Shown: positions 49,550 through 62,099 of the stretch, in pieces
Numbering within the stretch: position 1 is the stretch's first letter
How the letters are laid out: each line of letters starts with the position of its first letter
Source: Emergomyces orientalis
Lineage: Eukaryota > Ascomycota > Eurotiomycetes > Onygenales > Ajellomycetaceae
Assembly: GCA_002110485.1 (NCBI GenBank)
Contig: MOWL01000024.1
Span: 1,172,022-1,236,021 of the forward strand
Direction of reading: 5' to 3'
Length of the DNA stretch: 64,000 bases
Position numbers and translations under genes: made by a program
Notes under the pieces: generated by a model
Databases searched by the model: none
The model's input: the letters and a program-made list of their open reading frames with translations, nothing else
Told to the model about the DNA's origin: nothing

Positions 49550-49640
49550 TTTTTTTTTTTTTTTTTTTTTTTTTTGAAACTTCCAGGGGTTCAAAACCCA
49601 AGCGGCTTACTCCGATCTTACCCCAGCAGGGTTGAACCTA
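49550..49640 (-). repeat. Possible SINE-like fragment with poly(A) tail
   Basis: A run of 26 T (49550-49575) adjoins about 65 bp of non-AT-rich sequence. Read on the minus strand, this is a body ending in a 26-nt A tail. Within it, GGTTCAAAACC on the plus strand matches the tRNA B-box consensus GGTTCRANNCC, and a near match (GGTTCAACCCT) lies on the minus strand about 40 bp away. No target-site duplication was found and no second copy was noticed, so this could be a chance arrangement. Confidence 0.25.
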
Positions 49641-51320
49641 GGAGCCCAGTTTTTTTTAATGGAAATATCGAAGGATTCTGGAAGATATGGAGCACGTGTC
49701 AAACGTTTCACCTTCCACGTCTGTCCATGGTCGCTTCATCCATGTTCGGTGCCCGGATTTACACTCTCTTGCTAATTGTGCGCTTCCGTACAATGAATGT
49801 ACTGTACATGTGTTTGAACAACTTGTCAGAATAATAAAAGTATATTTCTCAATCGCCACAACCATAGCATAACTTATTCAATTTCAACCCCTCTTTACCT
49901 CGTATTCGACAAATGGAAAATGGAAAGGCCCTTTCCCCTTTTTCTGCTGGGGGAAAAACTGCGTGAAAAATAATCCAACATGAGAATAACAGCCTTCCAT
50001 TTCATGTGGAATTTCATGGCTTCTTCAAAAAGCCCATTTGCTGCGCCGACTTGGCACAAGCAAAATTCTCTTTTCCCAGACGGATAGATACTGGCTCGTA
50101 CTCGCTCAATCTGAGAGTTACTAAAAATGTGGCTGGAAACAACCCAAACCCAAGGCAAAACCGGGGTTTTTTTTTTCTGCTTCCTTTTTTGATTATTTTT
50201 AATCGTGCCGCGTCCCCCTGCTGGCCGCTTGAGAATCAGTTCTCCCAACTGCACGGCCTGGTAGTCTATTCCCGCTCGCCTCGGTATCAAATATGCATCA
50301 ACTTTGTTAGCCTTAAGTGGCGTACACTAGCCAAGAAGGGGTCCGGGAAAGATGAAAAAGTATATGGTCCAATGAGGGCGCGTTTTTGATCGCTCAAGGC
50401 ATTCATGCTCGAAAAATATCGCTCGCTTCCACATTGTTTTACTTCTTTTGGTGTTTGATTTATTTATTTCTCTCGGGTGAGCTCGGGGCCTCAGGAACCC
50501 TGGATGTAGGAGTTTTATGTAAGGGTTTTTTATGTTCCATGGCAATCATCTTTATGTCTTTTACATAAAGCCAAAAGACTTGAACAATCAGCCCCAAAGC
50601 TTGATATCTAGATATGCAAAGTAGAAAAAGATTGAACTGCTTCAAATTTTCCAAGTGCTAACATAACGCTACATATATGCAAAGTAGATGAATAGCGCTA
50701 AGGTATCAGGAATTACTTCACCTCTGGCCAATTTTGATATTCGATGCGGCAAGGCAAAAATCACACCATGCTTCTGGGCTCAACATTATGAACAAATACA
50801 AAATGACTTGCCGAGTGTGTCCACAGAGTGGACTGCCCAAACTCCGCCTTTTGATGCCAAGAAAATAAAAAATACCTAGCCAGTCCAGGACTTCAGGGAA
50901 GGAAGAAGTAAATATGCATGCGAGAGACAAAATATTATCCTGACACCATTCCGGCATTGCAATTGACGGCGATTTCGCCGAAGGTAGTCTGAGCGAGACT
51001 GCGTATGATGATGATTTGCTTTTGACTCTCCCTTTTCCCCCGACCGCGGATTGTGAAGTTACATGGGCTCTTTGCCTTGAAACCAGGATCGGAACAAAAA
51101 TCATACGCCAGGAATATCGTGATTCGTCATGACCTTCGGTCGTACGGGGAACTGAAGGGTGGGATGAGCTTTTTCAGCGCCGGAGCATCCTCCGCGTTTA
51201 TCAATAATGGTTGGCGGTGGCAGATTTCGATACGGTCTGATCTAGTGTGATATCGCCGATCAAATTGAAGGTTTAGTAGAGAATAACCTCTCCCCCTCAG
51301 GCCAAGACGGTGGCAAAACG

Positions 51321-51338
51321 AATAATAATAATAATAAT
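51321..51338. repeat. (AAT)6 microsatellite
   Basis: Six AAT units in spacer DNA. Confidence 0.75.
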
Positions 51339-54300
51339 CTGGCCTTTTTCAGTTCAGAAATAGTACGACCAGGACATAACATCCCTGGATGTCAACTCTT
51401 CTAATTCCCTTCCCATTCTCAATCCGATTTCGGAGCTATCATAAACAAATGCCGGTGCCAGTTTGGTGTCAGGCTTGGTGTCAGGCTTGCCAGCCGAACA
51501 GCCTTGATTGCGCATTGCTCTAGAACCCTTGCCTAGCCTGGTTCTAACCCAACTTGGTGATCCCGAGGATTTGGGTGTTCCCTATTCCCCGATGAAGCAG
51601 TTGGTTTGTGCCTTGGCTGCGCCAAAATAGAACCGCCCACTCGTCAATCACTCCTCTCCAGGGGCTGGGCACGATGGGGTTTGTCCGGCTTCGCAGCGAA
51701 GCTCATCCCCCTATTTTCTCCCCTGAGAGCAAGTGACAAGCTCTCGCGTTTTTGCTTGTTGCCAGCACAGCCTCCTGGCGTCAATAGTTTAACCTCAGGG
51801 GTTTGAACTTGATAGGCAGGGTATTGCTACGATGGAGGTGTTTTTGAAGCACCGAGGTCAGATCCTCCCACTTTTTACTTGTCTATTTTTGGTAACATTG
51901 GATAGCATTGGATGAACTGCTTCATGGCAAACTGGTATTGGCAAGTTTGAAAGAAGGAGGAGCAAACGAAGCGCACCGCCATTTGGTCGCCCACTAACAC
52001 CCATAGGATCACCTTGAACAGTCCCCAAAAACGCTGTCCTTAAAAGTATTTACCCTCGTCTTGACTTCGTTGAGGTCGAAACTAGGTATTGTTATCCACC
52101 CAGCCCATGCCTTGTCTTCACGCTTCGGCAGTTGTCGTAGTCTGGTGGAGAACTGAAGCAAAAAGAGGAAGGAGCCCACTTGGGGAAAGTGGAGGACAAC
52201 AAGAAGACCTATATTTAAGCATAAAAGATGCTTGTTTTGTACCTGTTGGCTCGTTGAAAACCCATTTGCGGCGACGTTGAAGATGGTAGAATTAGCAAGA
52301 ACAATGACACGATCTGATAACTAATATTGTACGAGACAATGATTTTGGGGTGGGTTGACATTCCTTTGGTTTCAGACATCCCTGATTTTATTTTCAATAA
52401 AATGCGCTCTAAGAATACGCGGAATAACTCCCATCCAGTGCATACGAGGATCCTGTTACGTGCTTCTTGTACCCTGCATCCTCACAAAATCGCTCCTTGG
52501 TACAAGTAACACTCGAGTATCCCAACCATAGCAATGCACGAAAAAAATTCGTTGTTCTCAATATCTTGAGTATTCTTCACAGGGGTTCACGCAAGACACA
52601 GACGTCTTACTCCTCAGATTGGCCCTCAAAATTTCCAACCCCTTGTCCTTTTCGGATATTTGAACTTCATCTGCTATGGCATATGTCATAACATCTCGAA
52701 AGGGCGTGCTAATGTAAAACATGAAACGAAAACTCAGCAAATAAATCTCGGAGCTCCCGCAATCAACGCGGAATTTGTATGAAATGTTTTACAAAGTAAT
52801 CATTTATCAGCAGCCATCCCTGCCGTGAGGAGAGCCGAAATTCTCCCTCATATTTCATCCCACCCCAAATATCGCAGGGATATTTCTACAATACGAGGAG
52901 CACCTTGTCTGACAACAACTCGCCACCTGTTCAAGCGTCAAGCACTGAAGTTTCTCAATTTATCTTCAAGGCAGCTGGACAGGTGTATTTTTGATCACCT
53001 AATGGATGGGTCAGAATCTTTAAATCTATCCGCTCTTGAAACTGCATTCTTATTCGTTTGAATTGGTCTGTATGTTGAAGTTCATCCGCAGGATCAGAAT
53101 TGAGCGGCTCGGCTCTGTGAAGATACAGTGACTATGGTATCAAAATTTATTAATATTACACAAATATCTACAAATCAATTTGTGAGCCGAGTTATTACAT
53201 CGCGCGATTGGGATTTTGACATTCCTGTCATTTTTGTACCCTTGCAAAGGGTGACGTCTGTGGGAACCAGGGTTGTGCTACCTCCTGGACCAAGGGGACA
53301 TCGCCGCGAATGTTCTTTTCCTTTGTTTGATTAATTTTCTTTTGCAGGGGTTGACACTCTTCTCTTCTGCTCAACTGCAAGTACCACCATGTCAGTGCTG
53401 CAAGCTTTTCTTTTCTTATTCCATTGCTTTTTTTTCTGGGTCACTAGGCGAAATAGCGAAGAGTGGGATGCTGCAAGGGAAAAACAGCCATGTTTGAAAA
53501 TGGCCTGCGTGATTGGCGATAGATCACAAAGCTTAGATTTCCCCCTGTCTCTGAATATCATTTCGTTGAAAGGGCTCCCTTTATTCACGTTGTTCCAGAG
53601 CTTCATCGAGTCTTCGCACCTATCAATACGCATCATCCAGTGTCCTTTTTGGCTCTCACTAAAGCTAAATCATATTTCATGCTGAAGTGTTGTGTGATGT
53701 TCAAACTTTTTTTTAAAAAAAAAAGTTCAATTGGTTCATCATTATTCCCTCGTCTGACATGTGCATCCAAAAGCGCATATGCGTTGCGTTGCATACCTAG
53801 GTACCCTCATGCGCCTATAAGCGTACATTATTGGGTTTTCTTTCCTGTTTGTATCTGCACTCTGTATTCGGAGAATGAAACCTCGGCTCCCCTGCAAAGA
53901 ACATGAACTCTAAAATGAATTTTTCTGACATGTCCCCTCATGATTACTTACTGGTTTTTGTGGCAAATTTTCTTCATTCCTGAAAAATTAGCCAGTATGG
54001 CAAGAAGCTTCTCCAAACTCGGAGAAATGCAATGCAGATATGTTCACAGCTCACTAAACAGATATAGCATCTTCATCAATTGATAATACATTGTAATTCA
54101 TTGGGATCATCAAAAGCAGCGAAGAAAACAGAGAAACAAAAATAATATCATCAGAGCTAATTTGTTTCTTTCCTTCTTCACAATGATATCTTTTACAATA
54201 CACATTCACCTTTTTCTTTATTTCTATTTACTGTCTTCTAATTTTTTGCTATTTCAGCTGCGCAAACACTTCATGTAGCTCAATGTTGAAGTCCTGGGAG

Positions 54301-56088
54301 AAATTTTACTCTAGGTTTCTTTTATGATCATGATTTGTTGAAACACCATAATATGGGATAAATTTTATGGGGTAATAATTCCCGAAATCCCTCACAAATC
54401 AGAATCTCTGTTGGTCTGGTTGTTCTTACAGGTTCGGGTTAAATGGAGCAAAAGTCTGAAATAAATTAAAAGGTATCAGGCCAATGGGAAAATACAGTGC
54501 CTGTATATGCCTTGCCAGTGCAACTCAGTGGAGAATATTCAATGCAGCAGTTGCGGAGAACTGAATTTCAATTTATTATTTCTCCCTCCATAGACTAAAG
54601 GTGCGATATGCTGATGCACATAAACCGAAAGATTTTGAAAGTGACTGAAGGGAGAGGTAACCGATGATGAGGATGAGGAAGGTATGGATATCACATCTCA
54701 CATCACCTCATTATGTAGTAAGTCTGGCAAGTCGTAGTCGGCCATCCGATCACTGCTCTGAGGGCTCTTGGGAAACTCAGATATCTCACCAAACCCAAGT
54801 AACCCTCAGAGAATATACTTCCAATCCCTTTGAAATATTTAAGCCGCGTCTACAGGTGTCAGCAACAACGACGGAAGTAAATAACTTAAAAACTCAGGAC
54901 GCTCACAGCATTTGGCAGATGTAGCCGTCCCTTAGAGGAGTGAAAGGAGCACTGTATTGAGGAATCCCTGAAACGTGGACACCTATTGTTAAGCTAGAAA
55001 ATCACGATAATGTCATTCTTTCCGCTCCCTCAGATGTGAACACGATCCATCGCTCTTCCTATAAGAATATTCCAACCGTTCGTGCTTGGCGCATTCTCCG
55101 AGCTTTAAACTGGAAAATGAGTTATTCAGGTCTCATGATATAGTTATTGGGGTGGAGTCGCAGAGAGGAAGCCACCAGGCCCCGCACCACACAGCAACCC
55201 AAGATACTCTCCAGAGAATTTGAAATGATGTTTGAGTGTTTGTAGCGCATTCAGATGCTACGAATCACCCGTTTTTCAAGTGCCTTACAGAGATGAGGAC
55301 CGAAAGTGAGCCTCCCCATGGAAAGCAAAGGCATGGCTACCCCTCTATATATTCAAATGCTTCTAGACATTGATAGTAAAATGGGTTGGAATGTGCATAC
55401 TCCGGCTGTTTGGTTAGGCTAACGGCATGGCCCATCCGCTAATATGACGATAGTAATGTGTGTATTGGCAGACGGAACATATTGGCAGACGGGCAGCTCC
55501 ATCAATGATACTGCGGATGAAACAACAAAGTCTGACAATTGATTAGATTATGAAGTAACAACTCATACATGTACTGCATTTATCTTGTACACATGCAACC
55601 ATTTCCCCCCCATTCACTCTAGACAGCATTTCGCTGTCAATAAAGACAGCAAAATCAATCATGAGTCAAGTCAAGATAAAGATGATCAGAATGGGTAGAG
55701 AACATGTTCTCTATAATATCAGTGGAAAAACGGTAGAGTTTTCCATCTGAGAAAGATGACAGAACAAAAGGCATTAGACTGAGTGGTTCGATTATCATAG
55801 TATCAGCCGAAGGCCGAATCTCTGACTATGGACCTTGAGCAGCAGGAAACTAAAATTCAAGACAGAAGAGGGCGATTCTGGCTTTGCACATCCTCGTATG
55901 GCCCGCCAGGAAAAAAGAAGTTGAGAATTTCTGAAAGTTATGTTTGGCAGAGATATCAGAACACCATAATATTCCGAAATATAATTCTCTCCCATGGAAT
56001 GTAATAAGAAAGGTTCTGCGGGAGACATCCAGGCAACCGATAGAAAACACAAAACATCGGACTTCATCATGTGCAACAGTAGTAAATC

Positions 56089-56840
56089 TTGACAAAAGAC
56101 GACCTGGCCACAATATCTGCGGGATTTTCAGTGAGGGTCAAGAACCTCGTACTGACGCCACGGAAGGCTATGAATCCTCATGGCCTTGGAATTGGAGGAT
56201 CCGAAGGGTATGTTGCTGTATTTGGACCGCAGCCTTATCCACAGTGTATTGCAAGGGAAGGCTTCCATATGTGAAGGATCCTGACTTATATTGTGGTGCA
56301 GGCTTAAAGATTCCATATCGTCACAAATGGGGAGCTTGGATACAGCCAGAGTTTGTCAACCGATAATGAGGGTTCTCAAACGGCTGGGTTTCCATGATTC
56401 CGGCGCCGTAGCTGTGAGATCAAAACCAGTCGGTCTATTGCAAACCTGGATTTATATCCTTTACCGCGCGTTTGGTAATAAAACCACTGAGAAGGGATTT
56501 CACGGCGCCTTCCTAGCCCGCGTTTCTAGAGGCCGAAATAAACGGTTGGATTAAAGGGTATTTCCATCACCGATAGATGTGGCTTTGAGAAGATCACCGT
56601 GGAAAAAGACCTTGAGCAAGGACAATGGAATGATATCTGGTGCCTCAAACACTTGGTGCAGCTTTTGGCGTCAGACACCTATTAGGAAAAAGAGCACCGT
56701 ATTGTTTCACATTTCAGTTTCAATTAGTAGGGTGCGCGACTTTCGGGTCCAACAAGAGAAGGCGATTTTTTCCGAAAATCGAGCTGTTTGCACGAATGAG
56801 GTTGAGCCTTGATCAAATACGGCGAAAAATATCTCCGTAA
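56089..56840 (+). pseudogene. Possible decayed coding sequence, unrecognised
   Basis: Short stretches in several frames have protein-like composition: GLGIGGSEGYVAVFGPQPYP (about 56188-56247), and two overlapping frames at 56579-56840 with Cys/Trp/Phe-rich text. They are interrupted by stops with no consistent splice sites to link them. No family is recognised. This may be a relic of a gene or transposon, or chance. Confidence 0.15.
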
Positions 56841-57368
56841 CCGACAATGGCTGACCTCATCATCAGATCCAGAAATCAACTTCCAACTTCAATTTCAGAG
56901 AGACACTTTGCGATATCACGCATTGCCAATCCAATTGTGCCCGGAACATTTGTTGGATTATAAAATATGTGAGTGTGACTGTATTTGATATTACTACTGT
57001 GTTGATTGAATGTGAAACCGTCTTTTTGTGCTCTAATTGGATTCGTGGACACCCACATATGCCGTTCCCACAGCAATTTCAGTAATTTTTGTCAGGGTTA
57101 CCCTACCTCTATGATGGCCATGGTGCTACGGTGGCCGCCTTTGTAAAGAAGTTTGTTGTTTTGATTATTATGTTGCTTGTTAAATACCCTCTGCTATGAT
57201 TTTTTTTGATTTTTTTTAAATTTAACTTCACTGGAATTATTTTCATTTCATGGTATAAATATTGGATCTAGATGTTAACCACTCCATAGAACCTCCGGAT
57301 ACATTCGAACAATTTTTGCATATCTTCGATGGCAATTCAATAGCGCACGACTTCTGGCCGTATTCAAA

Positions 57369-59004
57369 ATGACATTCAATGGCAATTGCCGGCTTCCGCG
57401 GTCTCTACTCCTAAACCTGGGAGCAATGTTCCGCACTGGTGCGCCGCGCAGTTTGCGTTGTTCGTTTCCGCCACGTTTTGGTCAAAGGCCCCCAGTATCT
57501 GTATCAAATTTGCGATTTGGCTCAAGGAGCACATCTTCAATTTCATCGATAAGCGAAGCCGCCGCAGGGCCTGCAAAACCCCCTGGTAGAAAATTGAAAA
57601 GATATTTTCTCGGAACGTCGATTGTTCTCTTTCTCTGGGGTGGTTATCTTTATGCGACTGACACTCGGGCGAGCGCACATCGGTGGATTGTCCCGCGCCT
57701 GATTAGGTGGTATTATCCGGATGCGGAGGACGCTCATCATGCTGGAGTAGACTGGTTGAAATTTCTCTATCGGTTTGGCCTCCACCCTCGAGAAAGAGGA
57801 AACCCAGACGGGGACGGTAAACTGGTGACTGAGGTGATATATTATTTCAAAGCTCCTTTATTTGTAGTAATTCGGGTTGCTAACTATTGGTAATTAGGTA
57901 TTTGGCTATACACTTTGTAACCCGATTGGGATTTCTGGGGGCCTTGACAAGGACGCCGAGATCCCGTCAGCTTTGTTTGAGCTGGGACCTGCCATCGTTG
58001 AAGTTGGCGGAACTACCCCGCTTCCTCAAGAAGGAAACCCCAGAAATCGAGTGTTTCGTATCGTCTCGCAGAATGCTCTGATAAATCGGTATGGGCTTAA
58101 CTCCAAGGGAGCGGACCATATGGCTGCCGTTCTAAGGCAGCGAATTCGCGAGTTCGCGTACGCCCATGGCTTTGGATCGAGTGAATCTGCAGAACAGCGG
58201 GTGCTAAATGGAGAGGCCGGCGTCCCAGCAGGCAGTCTTACCGATGGCAAATTTCTTGCTGTTCAGATTGCGAAAAACAAGAGTACATCGGAGACGGATA
58301 TTGAAGCCGTCAAGAAAGATTATGTTTACTGCGTAGACCGACTGGGAAAATATGCAGATATCCTTGTTGTGAACGTGTCTAGCCCAAATACCCCTGGCCT
58401 ACGAACACTGCAGGAATCAGGACCCCTAACTGCGTTATTAAAGAGCGTAGTCGAAGCTGCGAAGCACACCAACCGGAAGGCCAAACCTTACGTGATGGTC
58501 AAAGTAAGCCCGGATGAGGATACGGACGAGCAGATCACTGGGATTTGCGACGCCGTCTGGGCATCTGGCGTGGACGGAGTTATCGTGGGAAACACAACAA
58601 AAACGCGACCAGAAGCACTACCCAAAGGCTACAAGCTATCAGCTCGTGAAGAAGAGACGCTAAAAGAGGCGGGAGGCTTTTCGGGCCCACATTTATTCAA
58701 CCAAACCGTCTCCCTTGTCGCGAGATATCGGGCGCTACTCGATGAAAAGCTCGTCTCCGACGACGGTCCTGACAGCACACCATCTTCCGAAACTGGAGCT
58801 ATGACATCACCGGCGAAATCCTACTTAGCCCCAAAGGTGATTTTCGCATCTGGAGGGATCACGGATGGAGAACAGGCTTCGAAGGCTCTGAAAGCTGGGG
58901 CCAATGTTGCGATGCTGTATACAGGTTTGGTTTACGGGGGCAGTGGGACAATTACCAGAATGAAGGAAGAAATGCGAGGTATTGAGGAAAGGGCGGAGGA
59001 GTAA
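57369..59004 (+). CDS. Dihydroorotate dehydrogenase (quinone), mitochondrial, class 2
   Basis: Two exons, 57369-57833 and 57898-59004, give 523 residues; the 64-nt intron has GTGATA, a GCTAAC branch site and AATTAG. The enzyme oxidises dihydroorotate to orotate in pyrimidine synthesis, passing electrons to ubiquinone. The N-terminus is a basic, acid-poor mitochondrial presequence, followed by one membrane span (YFLGTSIVLFLWGGYLYA, about 79-96). This is the hallmark of the membrane-bound class. The barrel shows GYTLCNPIGISGGLDKDAE, VEVGGTTPLPQEGNPRNRVFR, NRYGLNSKGAD and LVVNVSSPNTPGLR, whose Ser316/Ser317 pair contains the catalytic Ser of class 2. It also has VGNTTKTRP, and FASGGITDGEQASKAL with MLYTGLVYGG for FMN phosphate. 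A Ser/Asp-rich insertion (DDGPDSTPSSET) sits before the last barrel segment, as in some other fungi. Another Met (residue 20) could also start it. Confidence 0.95.
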
Positions 59005-59668
59005 TTGGACTGTTCTGGGTCTCGGGATTTAATTTTACTTTACATGGCAATTATTATTATTATTATTTCATACACCACTTAATCACAAGGATATGTGGGA
59101 CAGCTATGTATACTATCTAACAGGGAAAACCGTGTAATGAGCTTACTCATTACTGGGCTAAAACCCCATGCACAACAGATCTATTCAAACAATTTTTAAT
59201 GAAGCTTTGAGTTACCAGGGATTTACATGGCAATTGTAAGTATACAGCGCCCTCTGGGTGATAGAAAATGGGAGAGAGGCCAAAAAGTATGCAATAAAAG
59301 GAACAGACAAAAAGGGAAAAGCAGCATCTCTCGCATGCTATCTTCTTTTGCTTTCGAACTTGATCGTAATAATGACTTGTCTATATTTCTATATTTCTAA
59401 AGCTGTAAGGGAAGAGTAATGACCGAAAACCTCGTCTATATACATCAAAATACGTAAATGTGTGAATCATAATCATAGGGGATATTTTCTCCCCCATTCC
59501 TTCTTCCACCCCTCAATCAAATTGGTATAAGGAAAAAAAAAAGAAAGAAAGAAAGAGTAAAGAGAAGAATCAACTTCCTCCGCTCGAACGTTCCAAATCG
59601 TCTAAAAATAGAAGTGAAATAATAATAAAAAAAGAAAGCCGCCATCATCATGTCTTCCGGAGACAATT
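59005..59668. other. Convergent 3' spacer with (ATT)n
   Basis: DHODH (plus) and the RpiB-like gene (minus) both end here. An (ATT)n run is at 59050-59067. No gene is seen. Confidence 0.5.
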
Positions 59669-60145
59669 CTAGCAGCCAAACTTGGCCTCATACTCGCCAA
59701 TAACCTTCACTTTGGCCGCGGACGCACTGCTGGCATCAAAACGATAGTTCAACCAGTCGGTAGCCAACTTCTTCGCAAGTTCGATACCGATAACTCTCTG
59801 GCCAAAGCAGAGGACCTGAGCATCGTTGCTGAGGACGGACCTCTCAACGGAGAATGGGTCGTGGGCGGTAACAGCACGGATGCCGGCAACCTTATTGGCG
59901 GCAATCGCCACACCCAAGCCGGTTCCACAGATCAGAAGTGCGCGATCGGCTTTTCCTTCCTTGATGAGCTGGGCGGCCTGTACGGCAACGTGTGGGTAGG
60001 CGGTTTTGTCGGCAGCGGAGGGAACGCCGACGTCTGTGATGGAGGCGACCAAAGGATTATTAGAGAGATGGGCTTTCAGGGTTTCTTTGTAGCTGTGGCC
60101 AGCCTCGTCGCAGGCCATGACGATGCGGAGGGGTGCGAGAGACAT
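59669..60145 (-). CDS. RpiB-family sugar-phosphate isomerase (likely D-erythrulose-4-phosphate isomerase)
   Basis: A single exon of 158 codons, the usual length of the RpiB/LacAB fold. The start has the first strand and ligand loop as RIVMACDEAGHSYKE, where RpiB enzymes usually have a D-H-A-G. The catalytic loop LLICGTGLGVAIAANKVAGIRA carries Cys73, the usual enediol base, and the anion hole GTG. HDPFSVERSVLSNDAQVLCFGQRVIG supplies the His/Arg/Asn side. Bacterial members interconvert ribose-5-P and ribulose-5-P. The EryI/EYI2 subgroup instead converts D-erythrulose-4-P to D-erythrose-4-P. I favour the latter because a TIM-like enzyme of the EryH/EYI1 type is the next gene, transcribed divergently. 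Substrate is therefore inferred from context plus the non-standard first loop. A cytosolic location is likely; no targeting sequence is seen. Confidence 0.85.
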   Translation of the reverse strand: MSLAPLRIVMACDEAGHSYKETLKAHLSNNPLVASITDVGVPSAADKTAYPHVAVQAAQLIKEGKADRALLICGTGLGVAIAANKVAGIRAVTAHDPFSVERSVLSNDAQVLCFGQRVIGIELAKKLATDWLNYRFDASSASAAKVKVIGEYEAKFGC

Positions 60146-62099
60146 TTTGGCGGGGTAGAAGTGGTTGGTTGGTGTATCTGTAGCTTTTGTGTTTGGTATA
60201 CTGGAGGGTCTCGAAAGGAGTTTATATCAAGTAGTATACGTGTAGAGGAGGGCGGGTTTGAGGTATGGTTATGGAGCAGAAATGCGTGAATATGAAGGGG
60301 TGTAGGAAAAAGGATCATGGGAGTCGAATCCGCCATATATATATATACCTTAGCCCCGACAATCGTTTCCCCTCGCTGTCTTACAAAAAAATTGGAGAAC
60401 TTCAAGGGTTACAACCAGTGATTCTGCGTTTTCATAACAATTTTATCCTCCCTCTTCCTTTCCTTCTGTGCTAGACACCTAATTCTAAGCAGCCAAGCGG
60501 CGAAACTTGGTACACCATCCCCATCTTCTCCATAGCCTACGGAAGGATAATAACAACCTCATCCAATGAGTGCCCGTGAAGATGGAGGCGCAGTACCTGG
60601 GCTACCTACGTAGTAGCTATTTGCCATTCGGATAGAAAGGGTGCTTTTGCATGTTCCAGCAATTGGCAAGGATGCTACGAAAACAATAATATAAAATAGC
60701 GCTTGGAGACCCTCTTTTTTATCCCACGATGATGTCACAGCGAGAAAGAAAGTCGAACATGGTGGAATCCATCTCCTGGCAAGTATGTTGCAAATTCAGG
60801 CACTCAGGTACACACATGCACAATACACATGCAGGACATTCTCAGACCTGTGGCAAGAGGTGTATACATCCTATCCCATTTACTCCATCTCCTTGCGTTC
60901 AGTACCCAATTCTTTTCCAGCTCTCCCCCAGGTTTTTGCTCTCCAATTCGCATATTTTGTGGGTAGCAAATGTGACAAAGTAACCGGGGTTCCCATAATA
61001 CTATGTAAATGCCAGAAAAATTGGGTAAGCAACAGGTTTCGGAATCGAGGGGTAATTCTGGGTCGATGGAGGAGACGAGGATAGAGTTTATCGAACGCAG
61101 CGACAGGAGCATTTATTATGGAGAAAATGGTGAAGGAAAAGTGGAAAGCTGGCATGCAAGCCGTGGTCGAGTTCGTAAGTGATAGATTACTGACCTCTTT
61201 CAGCAGCGTTTCCTGTATGCCCTCGAAATGAGATATCAGCGTCCTTTTATTCACCAAGGTTCATATTCGACGCCACTTTAGATCCTTTCTGCTCATCAGC
61301 CTTATATAGCTATTAGGGTAGCCTTGTAGCCAGCAATTAGGGCGCTGCTTCTTTCCAGGCCATCCGTCTGCCGGCTATTGCTCTTCTTTGGGCAAATTCA
61401 TATTGCCGAAGTATTTTATCCGGTAAAGATATCTTTTCCAAATTTACCAAAATTTACCCGGCTTGCTTAAACGGCGATACGGCCCTACCTCCACTTTTAT
61501 GCGTTTACAACTCCATGCAAACACAGCAAACCCATGTCTGGGTACCAAAGTATCCATGCATAGCCAAGAGTCTTCAGTCTTGGCGAGAATTGTTGCTGAT
61601 GTTTTTTACGTTGATTTCATTCAGCTAACTGGATCGGGGAAGCCGGCGTAAAATCAGCGGAAGTTCCGATACTAGGAGGACTTGACGATCTTGGTATGCC
61701 GAAAGTTACCGGCGAACAGCGTTCCGAATCAAAATCACGTGTCGTGGAGCCTGATTAGGTTTAGTGAGGGGCACATGTTTCAGGGCGATTGCCGGACTTT
61801 GCACCAGTGATGCCGAGCAGGGTGGATGATAATAATAATAATAATACAATTTTCATATTGCTCTGGGAATGAATAATTGATCACGTTAAAGATTCTATCT
61901 CAACACCATTTTTGTGTAGTAGTTATTGTATCTGTGATAATTAACTACTATTCAAAATAAATTTACCCCCTTTTCAAACTGAGCAACTATACTTACCTCA
62001 ACCACAAAGAAAAGCCAGAGAACAAAGAGTGAGAGCAAAAGAATATATAGAGAGCCACCATCTATACTAAATCCTTTCATGAAACAACCCGTTACAAAA
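60146..62099. promoter_or_regulatory. Shared divergent spacer of the two isomerase genes
   Basis: A 1.95-kb segment between two start codons pointing apart. It should carry control sites for both genes if they are co-regulated. Features seen: a short (AT)n at about 60337-60350 and an (AAT)n run at 61830-61845. Open frames on both strands (for example 60785-61257) are unrecognised. No operator can be named. Confidence 0.45.
61830..61845. repeat. (AAT)5 microsatellite
   Basis: About five AAT units in the spacer between the two isomerase genes. Confidence 0.7.

Larger units (their letters stand above)
41601..57368. other. Nearly 16-kb spacer without a supportable gene
   Basis: No frame here can be tied to a protein family. 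The longest open frame is 140 codons (55944-56366). Contents seen: G-rich minisatellite (42194-42229), poly(C) at 42509-42518, A-rich purine repeats (44340-44395), a (TA)n-T-G run (45009-45048), palindromes near 47546 and 47881, a T26 run with a tRNA-promoter-like flank (49550-49640), (AAT)6 at 51321, and a possible relic at 56089-56840. Both ends contain promoters, of the C2H2 gene at the left and of DHODH at the right. Confidence 0.45.

Noticed and set aside
49576..49660. A complete tRNA gene around the B-box match
   Set aside because: No A box at the proper distance and no acceptor stem pairing; kept only as a possible SINE-like fragment.
55944..56366. 140-codon open frame on the plus strand
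   Set aside because: Longest in its desert but unrecognised, and it competes with a more protein-like overlapping frame; treated only as part of a possible relic.
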